Assembly (NCBI RefSeq): GCF_003337215.1
Contig: NZ_QPIG01000005.1
Coordinates: 180,468-244,467 of the forward strand
Source: Oceanihabitans sediminis
GTDB taxonomy: Bacteria; Bacteroidota; Bacteroidia; Flavobacteriales; Flavobacteriaceae
Reading direction: 5' to 3'
DNA length: 64,000 nt
Positions 1-10,353 of this stretch are shown here, piece after piece (positions within the stretch are counted from its first letter, which is position 1; the number at the start of each line of letters is the position of its first letter). The notes beneath the pieces are model-generated. The model was not told the DNA's origin and did no database searches. It saw only the letters and a program-made list of their open reading frames with translations. The position numbers and the translations under genes were made by a program.

Positions 1-3000
1 ACTACTAAAAGCTAATTCGTCTGGTTCTGCTATAGTAAATGTTTCTGAATAAGGACAACCTCCATCATCTAAAATAGTAAGTGTGTAAGTACCCGCTTCC
101 AAATTAAATATATCCTCATCCGTACTACTAAATCCGTTTGGTCCTTCCCAAGTAATACTATATGGCGAAGCTCCTGTAAATGGCACTCCCCCGGTTACTG
201 TGATTTCAATAGAGGCATTATTGGACGCAAAACATGTGTTGTTACTAATAACGGATGCAACACTAATAGACGGATTAACAGTAACTACTACTTCAAAGGA
301 ATCACCTACGCAATTTCCAGAAATAGGTGTGACGCTATAAGTAACAGTAGCTGGATTGGTAGTTGTATTTTCTAAAAATTGAGAAATAGTCGAAACAGGT
401 GTTGCTTGTTCGGATGTTCCCGAAATACTTCCTACCGGATTAATCACAGGTGCTGTCCATGTATATTCAGTAGATACTGGCACAGAATCTCCATTGCTAG
501 TATCAGGTAAATATTCGAAGGTGTTACCACTACAAATTAGGATGGAAGTATCGCTTACACTTGGTGTTTCATTTACAACAATTTCTGCTGTATCGGATAT
601 AATCTCAGAACATCCACCCGAATCAAACGATATAATCACATAATAATAAAATGTTTCTACCGTGGATACATCAGGGGTGTAACTATCTGAAGTTGCACCT
701 GTAATTACTGTACCTGAAGTAGTCTCATTTACTGTATTTTGATACCATTGATAGGTTGGAGTTCCTGCTCCATTACTGTATGAAACCGTTAAATCTGAAG
801 TTGTTTCCCCTAAGCATAGTACATCTGAAACCGGTTGCGAAACAAATTGAGCTCCTGCACTCACTGCAACCTCACTTATTACACTAATTGCTTCACAGCC
901 TGAAACATCTTGTGAAACTACACAGTAATAATACATAGTACCTACATCGGATGTTGGTGGAGTAAAACTTGCTGAAGTAGCCCCTGTAATAGGAGTTCCT
1001 GAGTTAGTATTGTTTACTGTATTCTCATACCATTGATAGGATAAGGTACCTATTCCGCCTGAAGCAGCAACCTCTAAATCTTGAGCTGCAGTATTCTGAC
1101 ATAAACTTTGAAAATCAATTGGTTCTGAAGTTATAATAGGATCATTTACTACCTCAACTTCAGCCACAGCACTGCTAAGGTTTCCACAGCCACTAGAAGC
1201 ATAACTAACCACAACATAATAAAAAAACGTACCAACACTAGTAAAAGCCGGAGGCGTATAGGTAGAAGCTGTAGCTCCAGAAATTAATGTTCCACCGGTA
1301 TTACTGTTGCTTGTATTAGTATACCATTGGTAACTAGCTACTCCGGCACCTCCTGATACCTCCACTGAAAGTACTTCTGACTGACCTCCAACACAAATAT
1401 TTTGCATACTTAATAGCTGTGTTTCAATTTGAGGGGCATTAGCGACTATAATTTCAGCCGTATCAGATATAATTTCACTACAGCCACCAGTTGAAAATGT
1501 AATTACTACATAATAATAAGTGGTACCTACCGTATCTGTAGTTGGTGTAAAAGTGGAAGAAGTAGCACCTGTGATAGCTGTCCCAGAGTTGGTATTATCT
1601 ACACTATTTTCATACCATTGATAATTTGGTGTCCCAGTACCATCTATATCTACAAATAAATCATCGGCCACACCGTTTTCACAAACGGAATTTGACTGAG
1701 GTTGACTAATAATTAGTGGAGCAGGCTCCACAATAATCTCAAAATCTACAGGAGTTCCATCACACTCTCCAATTGCTGCAGTTACCGTATAAGTAAGTGT
1801 TACCGAAGTAGTAGATGTATTGATTATAGTTTGAGCGGGAATAGTACTAGAAGTTCCATTAGGGATATAACCTGTAAGACCTGATGGGTTATTAGACGAC
1901 CAGTTAAATGTAGCATTCGAATCATCTGCTAAAATAGCAATTTCAGTTGTTGTTGCTCCAGAACAGATGGTTTGCGTCAAATCTGTATTGGTTATAGTTG
2001 GAACAGATGATATTAGAAACTCTTCTGTATCTATACTAGTTCCACAGCTATTAGAAACTTCAAGACTTAATACATAAGTATTAGAGGTATAAAAACTAAT
2101 TTCTGGAAATTCAGAATTGGCATTTGTACCATTAACAAACTCCCAATCTGTAGGGGAGGCTCCCGTATTAATACTCCAAGTGTAAGTTCCACTACTCGGT
2201 CCACAACTAGCAACATCAGCAGTAGGCATAATAACAGAGGAAGCATCACATAAGTCTGCAATATTATTTATACTAACTTGGGGTGGTGCTGTTACAATTA
2301 TTTCTTGCGGTACACTAGATGTAGTTCCACAAGAGTTAGTTCCTTTAAGGCTAACTATATAAGTACCTGGATTTATAAATTCTATTTCCGGAGATTCAGA
2401 ATTAGCATCCGTACCATTTATATAATTATATCCGCTTGTTGTACCACAATAACTAGGAGTATAATCAATATCCCATTCAAAAACAGGAACGCCACATTGG
2501 TCAGTTACAACTGTGGTATTATTTAAAACAGTTGTAAAAGGAGCACAAGACTCGTTAGTAGTAGATGTGAATTCTGGGTTTAAAGGAGCTTCAATACATA
2601 TTTCTTGGGTATATACAGACTCATCACAGGAAAAGTTATCTCCTGTAAGGGTTACGGTATATGTTCCTGGACTTGAGTAAACATGACTTACACTCTGAAA
2701 ATCACTAGTTAAAATGGTATCAGTTCCATCCCCAAAATCCCAAATAAAATTCACATCTGAAGAACAATTAAAACCATAACCTGGCTCTGTAGTGTTATTA
2801 AATAAAATTGTAGTATCAACACAACCTGTGTCAGGTGCATTAAAACTTACATCGGGACTTATTATGATTAATATATTTGGAAGCGTTGCTGGGTTTGGAT
2901 TAGGAGAACAGGCATTTCTTATCCATAATTTAGCTACATATTCACCTGGACAACTAGATTCTGTATATGAATGTGGCTGTATTGGGAAGGGTAAAGAACT

Positions 3001-3849
3001 TGATGGGTCTGTTGCATTATAATAAGCGGAACTAACCAACTCATCTTGAGTATAATTAACAGTAACTCCATCACCGTAGTCGACTTCATAAGTGGTATCA
3101 GAAGTGTTTGTTCCCCAATTTGTAATTTCAAATTGTATAGGAGTAGAAGGTGCACATAGATTCTGTGTGTCACCTGGACCAGAAATTCCTCCTGAAGGGT
3201 TAGTTGCATTTTTAACAACATACGTTTTAGTACTTGTACAACCATTATCACCAATTGCAGTGATTGTCATATTGTACGTTCCAAACCCTACATAATTATG
3301 TGTTATAGGAAAGCTTACATTATTATCAATTTGATTATCACCCCATGAAATATTATATGTACTAATACAGCTAGAGGAAGAATTATTACCTACTTCAACT
3401 AAAAATTCAGAACTTGTACCTGTATTTCCACAATTATTAAATGGACCTGCGATTCCCGGATTAAGATCTATGAAATTAATATCAGGTTCTTCATTAACTG
3501 TAACAGTCTCTGTTAAAGTTGTTGTTTCCCCATTATCATCTGTAACTTCAAGGGTCACATCAAAAGTCTGAGTCCCGCAACCAAAGGCTTCATAAATATA
3601 CTCAGGATCTTCTTCTGTAGAAGTTGCACCATCCCCAAAATCCCATAAATATTCAAAAGGTCCATCTCCTGTGACAGTAGAGTTAAAAGACACCGTTTCC
3701 CCAGAACAAACATTGTTATTATATGAAAAACTAACGGTCGGTGGTGCTATTAAATTTTCAGCAACTACATGTATCCTATTAAAAGCAATAGCCGAAGAAA
3801 CTACAATAAAAAATATAACACCTGTATAAATATAACTTCTATACCTCAT
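1..3849 (-). CDS. Giant PKD/Ig-repeat secreted protein, C-terminus outside window
   Basis: The frame is open from an ATG at 3849 to the left edge (1283 codons, no stop), so the C-terminus is missing. It begins with a signal peptide-like segment (residues 1-22, hydrophobic run IYTGVIFFIVVSSAIAF). PKD-type segments follow with WDFGDG motifs, near residues 65 and 375. The part at about 580-1720 holds four Ig-like modules of about 290 bp, each with a YQWY strand (742, 1031, 1322, 1612) and a GATS..FTP...YYYV signature. Bacteroidota proteins of this build are cell-surface adhesins or gliding-associated proteins that end in a T9SS sorting domain; that end cannot be seen here. Likely extracellular. 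The exact ligand or role is unknown. Confidence 0.85.
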   Translation of the reverse strand, partial: MRYRSYIYTGVIFFIVVSSAIAFNRIHVVAENLIAPPTVSFSYNNNVCSGETVSFNSTVTGDGPFEYLWDFGDGATSTEEDPEYIYEAFGCGTQTFDVTLEVTDDNGETTTLTETVTVNEEPDINFIDLNPGIAGPFNNCGNTGTSSEFLVEVGNNSSSSCISTYNISWGDNQIDNNVSFPITHNYVGFGTYNMTITAIGDNGCTSTKTYVVKNATNPSGGISGPGDTQNLCAPSTPIQFEITNWGTNTSDTTYEVDYGDGVTVNYTQDELVSSAYYNATDPSSSLPFPIQPHSYTESSCPGEYVAKLWIRNACSPNPNPATLPNILIIISPDVSFNAPDTGCVDTTILFNNTTEPGYGFNCSSDVNFIWDFGDGTDTILTSDFQSVSHVYSSPGTYTVTLTGDNFSCDESVYTQEICIEAPLNPEFTSTTNESCAPFTTVLNNTTVVTDQCGVPVFEWDIDYTPSYCGTTSGYNYINGTDANSESPEIEFINPGTYIVSLKGTNSCGTTSSVPQEIIVTAPPQVSINNIADLCDASSVIMPTADVASCGPSSGTYTWSINTGASPTDWEFVNGTNANSEFPEISFYTSNTYVLSLEVSNSCGTSIDTEEFLISSVPTITNTDLTQTICSGATTTEIAILADDSNATFNWSSNNPSGLTGYIPNGTSSTIPAQTIINTSTTSVTLTYTVTAAIGECDGTPVDFEIIVEPAPLIISQPQSNSVCENGVADDLFVDIDGTGTPNYQWYENSVDNTNSGTAITGATSSTFTPTTDTVGTTYYYVVITFSTGGCSEIISDTAEIIVANAPQIETQLLSMQNICVGGQSEVLSVEVSGGAGVASYQWYTNTSNSNTGGTLISGATASTYTPPAFTSVGTFFYYVVVSYASSGCGNLSSAVAEVEVVNDPIITSEPIDFQSLCQNTAAQDLEVAASGGIGTLSYQWYENTVNNTNSGTPITGATSASFTPPTSDVGTMYYYCVVSQDVSGCEAISVISEVAVSAGAQFVSQPVSDVLCLGETTSDLTVSYSNGAGTPTYQWYQNTVNETTSGTVITGATSDSYTPDVSTVETFYYYVIISFDSGGCSEIISDTAEIVVNETPSVSDTSILICSGNTFEYLPDTSNGDSVPVSTEYTWTAPVINPVGSISGTSEQATPVSTISQFLENTTTNPATVTYSVTPISGNCVGDSFEVVVTVNPSISVASVISNNTCFASNNASIEITVTGGVPFTGASPYSITWEGPNGFSSTDEDIFNLEAGTYTLTILDDGGCPYSETFTIAEPDELAFSS

Positions 3850-3969
3850 AATTTAAACTTGTTTGTTAAAATGATCACACTAAAAACCCAATAAAGTTTA
3901 CATCAAAAGCCATAGCGTTTTAAATGATTCTTTAAAGAATTAGTTGGTATGAGTTTCATGTTTGTTTTA

Positions 3970-4347
3970 CTAATAACAATGACACTTATAATTTATAATA
4001 TACTTATGGAATCGTTCTCCATAAGACTTAGAGTCTCCATAACTTCCATATTGAAAATTAGACCAATTTGTCGAAGGGATTCCGCAAAAGATATAAGTAT
4101 TGGTCTGGTAACTATATTCGTTTTTTTTGATTTTAGCTATTACATAAGTTTTGTAATCGTAACTATAGGCTTTTACCTCTTGCAACCAGTCTGAGTCTAA
4201 GGTATAACTACTTAATGTCCCTTTACTATAAGCTTTAGTTGTTATAAAAGACAATAAGTCATCGCAAGAAACGTCTTGAGAAAAGCTAAAAAAAGAGTGT
4301 AATAAAATATAAGCGCTTAGGCTATATTTTACAAAATTGGAGCGCAT
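3970..4347 (-). CDS. Small secreted protein, weakly KTSC-like
   Basis: The 125-residue protein starts at the ATG at 4347; a TTG five codons earlier (4362) is a less likely start. A signal peptide (about residues 1-24, ending SFFSFSQ) is followed by a mature domain with two adjacent Lys/Tyr-rich strands and the segment YIFCGIPSTNWSNF. This resembles the Y.Y.GVP pattern of KTSC domains, but the similarity is weak and I do not assign a function. It is downstream of and parallel to nothing obvious; the neighbouring giant gene on the left is transcribed away from it on the same strand after a 120-bp gap. Confidence 0.55.
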   Translation of the reverse strand: MRSNFVKYSLSAYILLHSFFSFSQDVSCDDLLSFITTKAYSKGTLSSYTLDSDWLQEVKAYSYDYKTYVIAKIKKNEYSYQTNTYIFCGIPSTNWSNFQYGSYGDSKSYGERFHKYIINYKCHCY

Positions 4348-4651
4348 AAGTAGGATTATCAATTAATTAGCCTTCAAACTTATAAAACTCAATGATAAAA
4401 TCCATTGTTTTTTTATAAAACCTTTAACATTTGCTTCATTAAGCCCTAATAAAGACACTATATGTAAGAATAATACTATTTTGAAATACATGTATAACGA
4501 AGCCTAAAGGAATAGAATTTCCCATATATAGGAAAGATATAAATCAAGTTAATTTATAATAGGATACGAAAAAACAAGCAATAGATTTTCAGTCTCGTTA
4601 GGCAAAGCAACAATTCCGAAAGATTTTTTATCATGCAGCTATTAAGAAACC

Positions 4652-6124
4652 CTACCTCCTACGACTATAAACCTTCCCTTCCTCCAATTCTTTTCCTGCA
4701 AACAGGTTCTCAATGGTTACTAAATGATAGCCTTTTGCTTTTAAATTACTAATTACTTGAGGCATAGCTGCAACGGTAGACGGATGAATGTCATGCGCTA
4801 AGACAATGCCATTAATAGAGGCTTCACTAATCCTTTCTGCTACAATGTCGGTCTTGCGATCTTTCCAATCTAAAGGATCTAGATTCCATAAAATAATAGG
4901 CATATTCGCATGCGCTTTTACCATATCATTTAAAGATCCGTATGGTGGTCTTAAAACCTGAACATCTTCACCAATAATATTAGAAATCACCTCGTTGGTT
5001 TCATTAATCTGTTGGATAACAGCTTCCTCTGACAGTCTTTTTAAATCTTTGTGATCCCAACTATGATTACCAATTTGATGTCCTTCTTTATAAGCTCTTA
5101 AAAGTGTGTTTTTCTGCACTTTGGCCGACTTCCCTAAAACAAAAAAGGTAGCCTTAACCTCATGCTTTTTTAAAATATCTAAAAGTTGGGTGGTGTATTT
5201 TGCCGGACCATCATCAAAAGTGATAGCAACACATGGTTCCTTACTACAATCTACTTCAAAAGAAGTTTCTGCAGTTTTAGGTTCTTTTTCCGTAGGAAGT
5301 ATCTCCTCCCCTTTTTCTGCTGGAATTAAAAAAACTTCTAGGTACTTTTCAGCTACTAAATGGCGATAGCTATCTGGAGATAATTTTACTTCAATAGCAC
5401 CAAAATTTCCGGAGGCTACTTGATACTTATCAAAATAAATAGTCAGCTTTCCTGAGGCATCCCAAGAAAAACCATCGTAATTTTCATCACTAGGCATGGT
5501 TCCCTCTATAAGCATCTCCTCTGCATTATTCCAAAGAGCTTCTTTATCTGAAGCACTTACCCCTTCCATAGCTGCAATTTTTTCCTTTAAAATGGCTTTT
5601 GTTTCGGACTGTACGATTGTCGCTAGTTTTTCAAAATTTTCTTTAGGAGAAAATAGCCTTGAAAAAGGAAGTCTTTTTTGGTCTTTTACATCATATACAT
5701 AGGTAAAAAACTGTGTGTCATAATTGTTTCCGTAAGAAGTATAACGCTCTATTAAAAATGTAAGAACAGTCGGACTACTAGCAACCAACTCAAAGTGCTG
5801 ACCAAAATCTAAACCTGCAATAGCTTCTTCGTTTTTTCCTTTAGCTGCAGCTTCAAATTCCTTTAAATATGATTGAGCAAATGCTTCTTGATCGTTATTA
5901 ATAAAGTTATACACCGTACTTGGGTAAGAAATATGAAGTTTATTTTTATCGTTAGAAGTATCCGACCCTACTTGAATGTTTTTTATCTGAATACTATCCG
6001 ATAATGCTTCTACACTTTCATCAAGCTCTATGCGGAATGGTGCGTCTATCGCTTCTTCCTTTTTAGCTTCTTTACAGTTAAAATTAATGACAACTAAAAT
6101 CAGTACGTAGACTATATTTTTCAT
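4652..6124 (-). CDS. PdaC-like polysaccharide deacetylase lipoprotein
   Basis: A 490-residue lipoprotein (leader ending NFNC, Cys17). Residues about 30-265 look like the DUF4163 + DUF3298 (RsiV-like) pair that precedes the catalytic domain in Bacillus PdaC. Residues about 298-480 form a NodB-type carbohydrate esterase family 4 domain. All five motifs are present: TFDDGP (302-307), NHSWDH with metal-binding His354 and His358, RPPYG, the DPLDW stretch and VLAHDIH. The expected activity is zinc-dependent N-deacetylation of peptidoglycan or another GlcNAc polymer at the cell envelope. First gene of a minus-strand run with the PLP enzyme and hydrolase upstream; a 48-bp gap separates it from the next gene. 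Substrate is not determinable from sequence. Confidence 0.85.
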   Translation of the reverse strand: MKNIVYVLILVVINFNCKEAKKEEAIDAPFRIELDESVEALSDSIQIKNIQVGSDTSNDKNKLHISYPSTVYNFINNDQEAFAQSYLKEFEAAAKGKNEEAIAGLDFGQHFELVASSPTVLTFLIERYTSYGNNYDTQFFTYVYDVKDQKRLPFSRLFSPKENFEKLATIVQSETKAILKEKIAAMEGVSASDKEALWNNAEEMLIEGTMPSDENYDGFSWDASGKLTIYFDKYQVASGNFGAIEVKLSPDSYRHLVAEKYLEVFLIPAEKGEEILPTEKEPKTAETSFEVDCSKEPCVAITFDDGPAKYTTQLLDILKKHEVKATFFVLGKSAKVQKNTLLRAYKEGHQIGNHSWDHKDLKRLSEEAVIQQINETNEVISNIIGEDVQVLRPPYGSLNDMVKAHANMPIILWNLDPLDWKDRKTDIVAERISEASINGIVLAHDIHPSTVAAMPQVISNLKAKGYHLVTIENLFAGKELEEGKVYSRRR

Positions 6125-6172
6125 TATATTTTTCTAGTTTTTTTTGTAGTCCTTTAATCAGTTCCCTATTAG

Positions 6173-7150
6173 TTATTGCAACTTATCAGCATACTTAAAA
6201 ATAGCAGGCAATCCACCGGTATGCCAAAACAATACATTGGAATTCGATGGGATTTTCTTTTCATTTAAAAAATCTAACATGCCATAAAAGGCCCTTCCGG
6301 TATAAACAGGGTCTACCAAAATACCTTCCGAAGTAGCTAGCTCCTTAATAGCTTTTATTTCGTCTAGAGTAACCTTACCATATCCTTTCTTATCATAGTC
6401 TCTATATAAAGAAATATCTGAAAGGGAAAAAGCTTCTGAAAGACCTAATTTTTCAACTCCTTCTTGAACGATTTTAAAAACCACTTCCTCTAAAGAACCT
6501 CCCTGTATACCATCTTTATCTATATTAATTGGCATGAGTGTAGCATCTAGCGAAAAGAGTTCTTTTCCTAGCGTCAAGCCAGCTTGCATCCCTCCAGAAC
6601 TAGAAGCAAAAAAGATATAGTCTATCTCTAAGTTTTGCGCAGTAAGCTGCGCTTTCAGCTCCTTTACAGCATGCACAAAACCTAATGCCCCTGTAAAGTT
6701 AGACCCCCCGTAAGGAATAACAAAACACTTAGCGCCTTCCTGCTGAAGCTTACTTTTTAACGCCTCTATGTCCTCCCCTTTTCTATTCGCACCTGTAAAA
6801 TGAATTGCTGCACCCAAAATAGAAGATAATAACAGGTTTCCTTCATATACTTTTGGGGCTGTTCCTCCTAAAAGTAAATGACATTTTAAACCCGCTTTAG
6901 AACAAGCTGCTGCAGTTTGCCTACAATGATTAGATTGCTGTGCCCCTGCAGTAATAATAGTATCACAACCTGCATCAAGGGCTTCTTGTATAAGATATTC
7001 TAGCTTTCTAGTTTTATTTCCACCGGAAGCTAAGCCGGTAGTATCATCTCGCTTCATATAAATTTGATATCCCGGATATTTTTTTGATACGTTTTTTAAG
7101 GCATGTAAAGGGGTTGGAAAAAAGCCTAAATCAAATTTATTATCTATCAT
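6173..7150 (-). CDS. D-cysteine desulfhydrase / ACC deaminase family PLP enzyme
   Basis: A 325-residue fold-type II PLP enzyme, the usual length for the family. The PLP lysine is Lys46 in SGGNKTRK; the phosphate-binding stretches ITAGAQQSNHCRQ and PYGGSNFTGALG are present. Members degrade D-cysteine to pyruvate, H2S and ammonia, or deaminate 1-aminocyclopropane-1-carboxylate; family membership alone does not separate these. It is cytoplasmic (no signal peptide). It lies between the deacetylase and the alpha/beta hydrolase genes on the same strand with short gaps of about 45 bp, so co-transcription is likely. Confidence 0.85.
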   Translation of the reverse strand: MIDNKFDLGFFPTPLHALKNVSKKYPGYQIYMKRDDTTGLASGGNKTRKLEYLIQEALDAGCDTIITAGAQQSNHCRQTAAACSKAGLKCHLLLGGTAPKVYEGNLLLSSILGAAIHFTGANRKGEDIEALKSKLQQEGAKCFVIPYGGSNFTGALGFVHAVKELKAQLTAQNLEIDYIFFASSSGGMQAGLTLGKELFSLDATLMPINIDKDGIQGGSLEEVVFKIVQEGVEKLGLSEAFSLSDISLYRDYDKKGYGKVTLDEIKAIKELATSEGILVDPVYTGRAFYGMLDFLNEKKIPSNSNVLFWHTGGLPAIFKYADKLQ

Positions 7151-7194
7151 ATTGTATTATTTATACTATTAGTAATTAGCTGCTGTATAACGCT

Positions 7195-8121
7195 TTAAAA
7201 CTTCGATGTATCTAACCATGAAAACATCTTTTTAAAAGCTTCTTCTCTTACTGCTTTAGGAGATAAAAAGATATCATGTACTGCGTCATCTATCTGTATG
7301 AGAGTAACCTTGTTTCCTAGTTTTTCCCCAACACGTTGTATATCTTCAATATTTAAAACAATATCATGGTACATAGCTTCTTTAGTAAATTTGGATATTT
7401 TAATAGATCTGGAGGAATGCATGACCAAAACTGGGACTTGTATATCGGATTTCTCTAATCTTTTTTGCGCCCTTGCTATTGCCACTACCCATTTAAAATA
7501 AGTAGAAAATCCTTTTATAGGCTTCCATGCCAAATTAAAATCCCATTCCCCATAATAGTCCTTGTGAATACTTTGAGCGTATGCAGGAGATAAAACGCCA
7601 TCTATCTTTGCGTAATCGGAAACGCTCGCTATTAATTTTGCAAAAAAGATACTGATGCTTTTATCTATTTTCGTCTTATTGAAGTCTAAAAAAGGAGCGT
7701 TTAAAATAAGACCTGAAACTAGATTTTTTTCCTTTCCATAATTCATATAGCAGCTAGCGGTTAGACCTCCTGTAGAATGACCCATCAAAAAAACAGAGTT
7801 ACTGCTACTTTTTATTTGACGAAGAGCCATAGAAATTTCTTCAAAATACTCGTCTATACTTTTACAGTAATTCGGATGCTGATGCTTCAAAAGTGCTCTA
7901 CCATATTTACGAAGATCCAAAGCGTAAAAATCAAAATCAGCGCGGTGAAACTGCTCACCCAAATGTGCTTGAAAAAAATAATCTACATAGCCATGTACAA
8001 ATAAGATACTTTTTCGATTTCCAGTATTATAGTTGGACGCAACCAAAACCGCCTGCACTTCTCCTTCGTAATCAGGTGGAAGCGAAAGTACCTGACTACT
8101 GTAATCTTTTTCCAAATCCAT
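7195..8121 (-). CDS. Alpha/beta hydrolase (serine aminopeptidase S33-like)
   Basis: A 308-residue cytoplasmic alpha/beta-hydrolase. The oxyanion-loop motif is FVHGY near residue 42, the nucleophile elbow is GHSTGG with Ser116, and the C-terminal His lies in DDAVHDIF. The overall arrangement is like monoacylglycerol lipase / lysophospholipase proteins of the S33-like (Hydrolase_4) family. Likely substrate is a small ester or lipid; it cannot be narrowed further. It starts 17 bp downstream of the MscS gene stop on the same strand, suggesting a shared transcript. Confidence 0.8.
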   Translation of the reverse strand: MDLEKDYSSQVLSLPPDYEGEVQAVLVASNYNTGNRKSILFVHGYVDYFFQAHLGEQFHRADFDFYALDLRKYGRALLKHQHPNYCKSIDEYFEEISMALRQIKSSSNSVFLMGHSTGGLTASCYMNYGKEKNLVSGLILNAPFLDFNKTKIDKSISIFFAKLIASVSDYAKIDGVLSPAYAQSIHKDYYGEWDFNLAWKPIKGFSTYFKWVVAIARAQKRLEKSDIQVPVLVMHSSRSIKISKFTKEAMYHDIVLNIEDIQRVGEKLGNKVTLIQIDDAVHDIFLSPKAVREEAFKKMFSWLDTSKF

Positions 8122-8138
8122 TATTACTGCTCGATTTC

Positions 8139-9014
8139 TTATTTCGTTTCTAATTTAATTTCACTTTGCCTATACATTTTATGTTCTAAAACTTGGGAAG
8201 GCATTTCAATATTATTGGCATCTAAAATTCTTTTAATATCCGTAATGGCCTTACTTCTAATATTATGTCCTAGATATTCATCTGGTAAATTTTTACTAGA
8301 CAATATATCTATCCAAAAGAAAATTTGAATATCGGTGGTATACTCGCCTAATTCCTGCACGACGACATTATGTGCTGGTTTTTTTAATATATTTTTATTC
8401 GTATCTAAATAGTCAAGTATCAACTTTCTAGTTTCTTCAATATCACATTCTGGAGCAATTCCTATCATAAAATTAATTCGCAAATAACCATCTTTCGTAT
8501 AATTGATAAGGGTGTTTTTAATAATAGAAGAATTAGGAATAAATATATCTTTCCCTTCGGCATTTCGTAAATGCGTTAAACGTATATCTAACTCCTTCAC
8601 CGTACCTTTTACGCCTTGAATTTCTATGATATCCCCAATTTCAAAAGGTCTTTTTAAAGCTAAAATAATTCCTGCTAAAAAATTCTCTCCAATATCCTTA
8701 AAGGCGAAACCAAATACAATAGCACTTACTCCCGCCCCAGCAAAAACAGTACCTGCAACTCCAGAAAACCCAAAAACACTTAAAGCCATGGTAGCTCCAA
8801 AAAGATATATAGACCATTTAATAACCTGAGCTAAAAAAGTAGAAAGAATACTATCCTGCCATTTTTTCTCTGTTGCTTTGTCTATAATTTTATAAATGAT
8901 TTTTCCTAAGATGATAGCTACGACCAATATGATGATTCCCGAAATAATATTCGGAATTCTCGCCGTTATCTGATGAAAAAATTCACTAAAAATGCTATTG
9001 AAATCTATTTCCAT
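8139..9014 (-). CDS. Small-conductance mechanosensitive channel, MscS family
   Basis: A 291-residue membrane protein with N-terminal transmembrane helices (about residues 15-40 and 60-85), then the pore-lining Gly/Ala-rich helix (about 85-110, FAGAGVSAIVFGFAF). The MscS beta domain follows (GDIIEIQGVKGTVKELDIRLT) and then a C-terminal alpha/beta domain. Length matches the E. coli MscS class (286 aa). MscS opens on membrane tension to release solutes during hypo-osmotic shock. First gene of the minus-strand run down to the deacetylase; the 290-bp gap to the divergent iron operon should hold both promoters. Confidence 0.88.
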   Translation of the reverse strand: MEIDFNSIFSEFFHQITARIPNIISGIIILVVAIILGKIIYKIIDKATEKKWQDSILSTFLAQVIKWSIYLFGATMALSVFGFSGVAGTVFAGAGVSAIVFGFAFKDIGENFLAGIILALKRPFEIGDIIEIQGVKGTVKELDIRLTHLRNAEGKDIFIPNSSIIKNTLINYTKDGYLRINFMIGIAPECDIEETRKLILDYLDTNKNILKKPAHNVVVQELGEYTTDIQIFFWIDILSSKNLPDEYLGHNIRSKAITDIKRILDANNIEMPSQVLEHKMYRQSEIKLETK

Positions 9015-9273
9015 TATTGCTGAATTAAAAAATTAAGGATAACAAAAAGCTCTGAAGGAAGGAACCAACTGTTAAGACTTTAAAGTTAATATATTTTTTT
9101 GACGAAGAAAGTCTATAAAAGCGAAAGATTACAATAAAACAAACCTCGTAAATCTGTCTTGACAAGGCATAGGAAACGACTAATACAATTCCCTTAAAAT
9201 GTTAACAAAAACATAAGATTTACGCTTCTTTCTAATTAAAGCACAATCACTATTTATATCTATTCTAAATTGC

Positions 9274-9281
9274 TATATTTG
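9274..9281 (+). promoter_or_regulatory. Candidate -7 element for the iron ABC operon
   Basis: TATATTTG fits the Bacteroidota -7 consensus TAnnTTTG and lies 20 bp upstream of the first ATG of the iron transporter operon, which would give a very short leader. No clear -33 TTG box was seen at the expected distance, and no obvious Fur box was recognised. Confidence 0.4.
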
Positions 9282-9300
9282 CATTTCTAAAAATAATTCT

Positions 9301-10353
9301 ATGAAGAAGTTAATACTAGCTATAGCAACAATTTCCTTGGTTATTTCCTGCGGAAAAAGCAAAAAGAATGAAAATACAGCAACCGAAGAAACTACAAAAG
9401 AACAGGTTGTAAACGTTTATACGCACCGCCACTACGAGCCGGACCAAAATATCTTTAAAATGTTTGAAGATAAAACGGGTATTAAAGTCAAGGTAATTAA
9501 CGCTAGTGCAGATGAGCTGATTCAAAAAATGAAAATGGAAGGCAAGCAATCTCCTGCCGATGTTTTAATAACAGTGGATGCTGGTAGATTAAGCCGCGCT
9601 AAGGACGAAGGCTTATTACAAAGTATCGAGTCTGAAGTGCTAGAGAAAAACATACCTGCACACTTACAAGATGTAGATAACCAATGGTTCGGATTAACCA
9701 AAAGAGCTAGAATTATTGCTTATGCAAAAGATAGAGTAAAACCTGAAGACCTTTCTTCTTATGAAGCTTTAGTAGATGAAAAATGGAAAGGGAAAATTTT
9801 AGTAAGATCTTCTGCTAATATTTACAACCAATCCTTAATGGCTTCTATTATTGCTAATGACGGAGAAGAAGCTGCTAAAACTTGGGCAGAAGGAATCGTT
9901 GCAAATATGGCACGTTCGCCAAAAGGTTCCGATAGAGATCAAGTAAAAGCGGTAGTAGCCGGTGAAGGGGATATTGCAATTGTGAATTCCTACTATATTG
10001 GTAAAATGCTAAATTCTCCAGATGCTGAAGAAGTAAAAACAGCACAACAAATCGGATTATTCTTTCCTAACCAAGAAGATAGAGGGACCCATATAAACGT
10101 AAGTGGTGCTGGAGTTGCTAAATATGCACCAAACAAAGAAAATGCCATTCAATTTATTGAGTTTTTAATTGGAAAAGAAGCACAACAAGTATTTACAGAA
10201 GCAAATTACGAATATCCAGTTTTAGAAAGCGTAGAACCTGTTAAAGATATTCAGGCTTGGGGAGATTTTAAAGAAGACACTTTAGGCTTAAACAAACTAG
10301 GAGAAAACAACAAAAAAGCAGTATTGATTTTTGATGCAGCAGGCTGGAAATAA
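9301..10353 (+). CDS. Iron(III) ABC transporter substrate-binding lipoprotein
   Basis: A 350-residue lipoprotein (leader ends VISCGKSKK, lipobox Cys17) of the periplasmic-binding-protein-like FbpA/FutA class. Early mature sequence has VNVYTHRHY, the usual first strand with a metal-ligand tyrosine/histidine segment, and the C-lobe contains NVSGAGVAKYAPN. In Bacteroidota such proteins are anchored to the inner membrane outer face and deliver ferric iron to the permease. It is the first gene of a three-gene operon and its 3' end overlaps the permease start by 20 nt, implying translational coupling. Confidence 0.88.
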   Translation: MKKLILAIATISLVISCGKSKKNENTATEETTKEQVVNVYTHRHYEPDQNIFKMFEDKTGIKVKVINASADELIQKMKMEGKQSPADVLITVDAGRLSRAKDEGLLQSIESEVLEKNIPAHLQDVDNQWFGLTKRARIIAYAKDRVKPEDLSSYEALVDEKWKGKILVRSSANIYNQSLMASIIANDGEEAAKTWAEGIVANMARSPKGSDRDQVKAVVAGEGDIAIVNSYYIGKMLNSPDAEEVKTAQQIGLFFPNQEDRGTHINVSGAGVAKYAPNKENAIQFIEFLIGKEAQQVFTEANYEYPVLESVEPVKDIQAWGDFKEDTLGLNKLGENNKKAVLIFDAAGWK

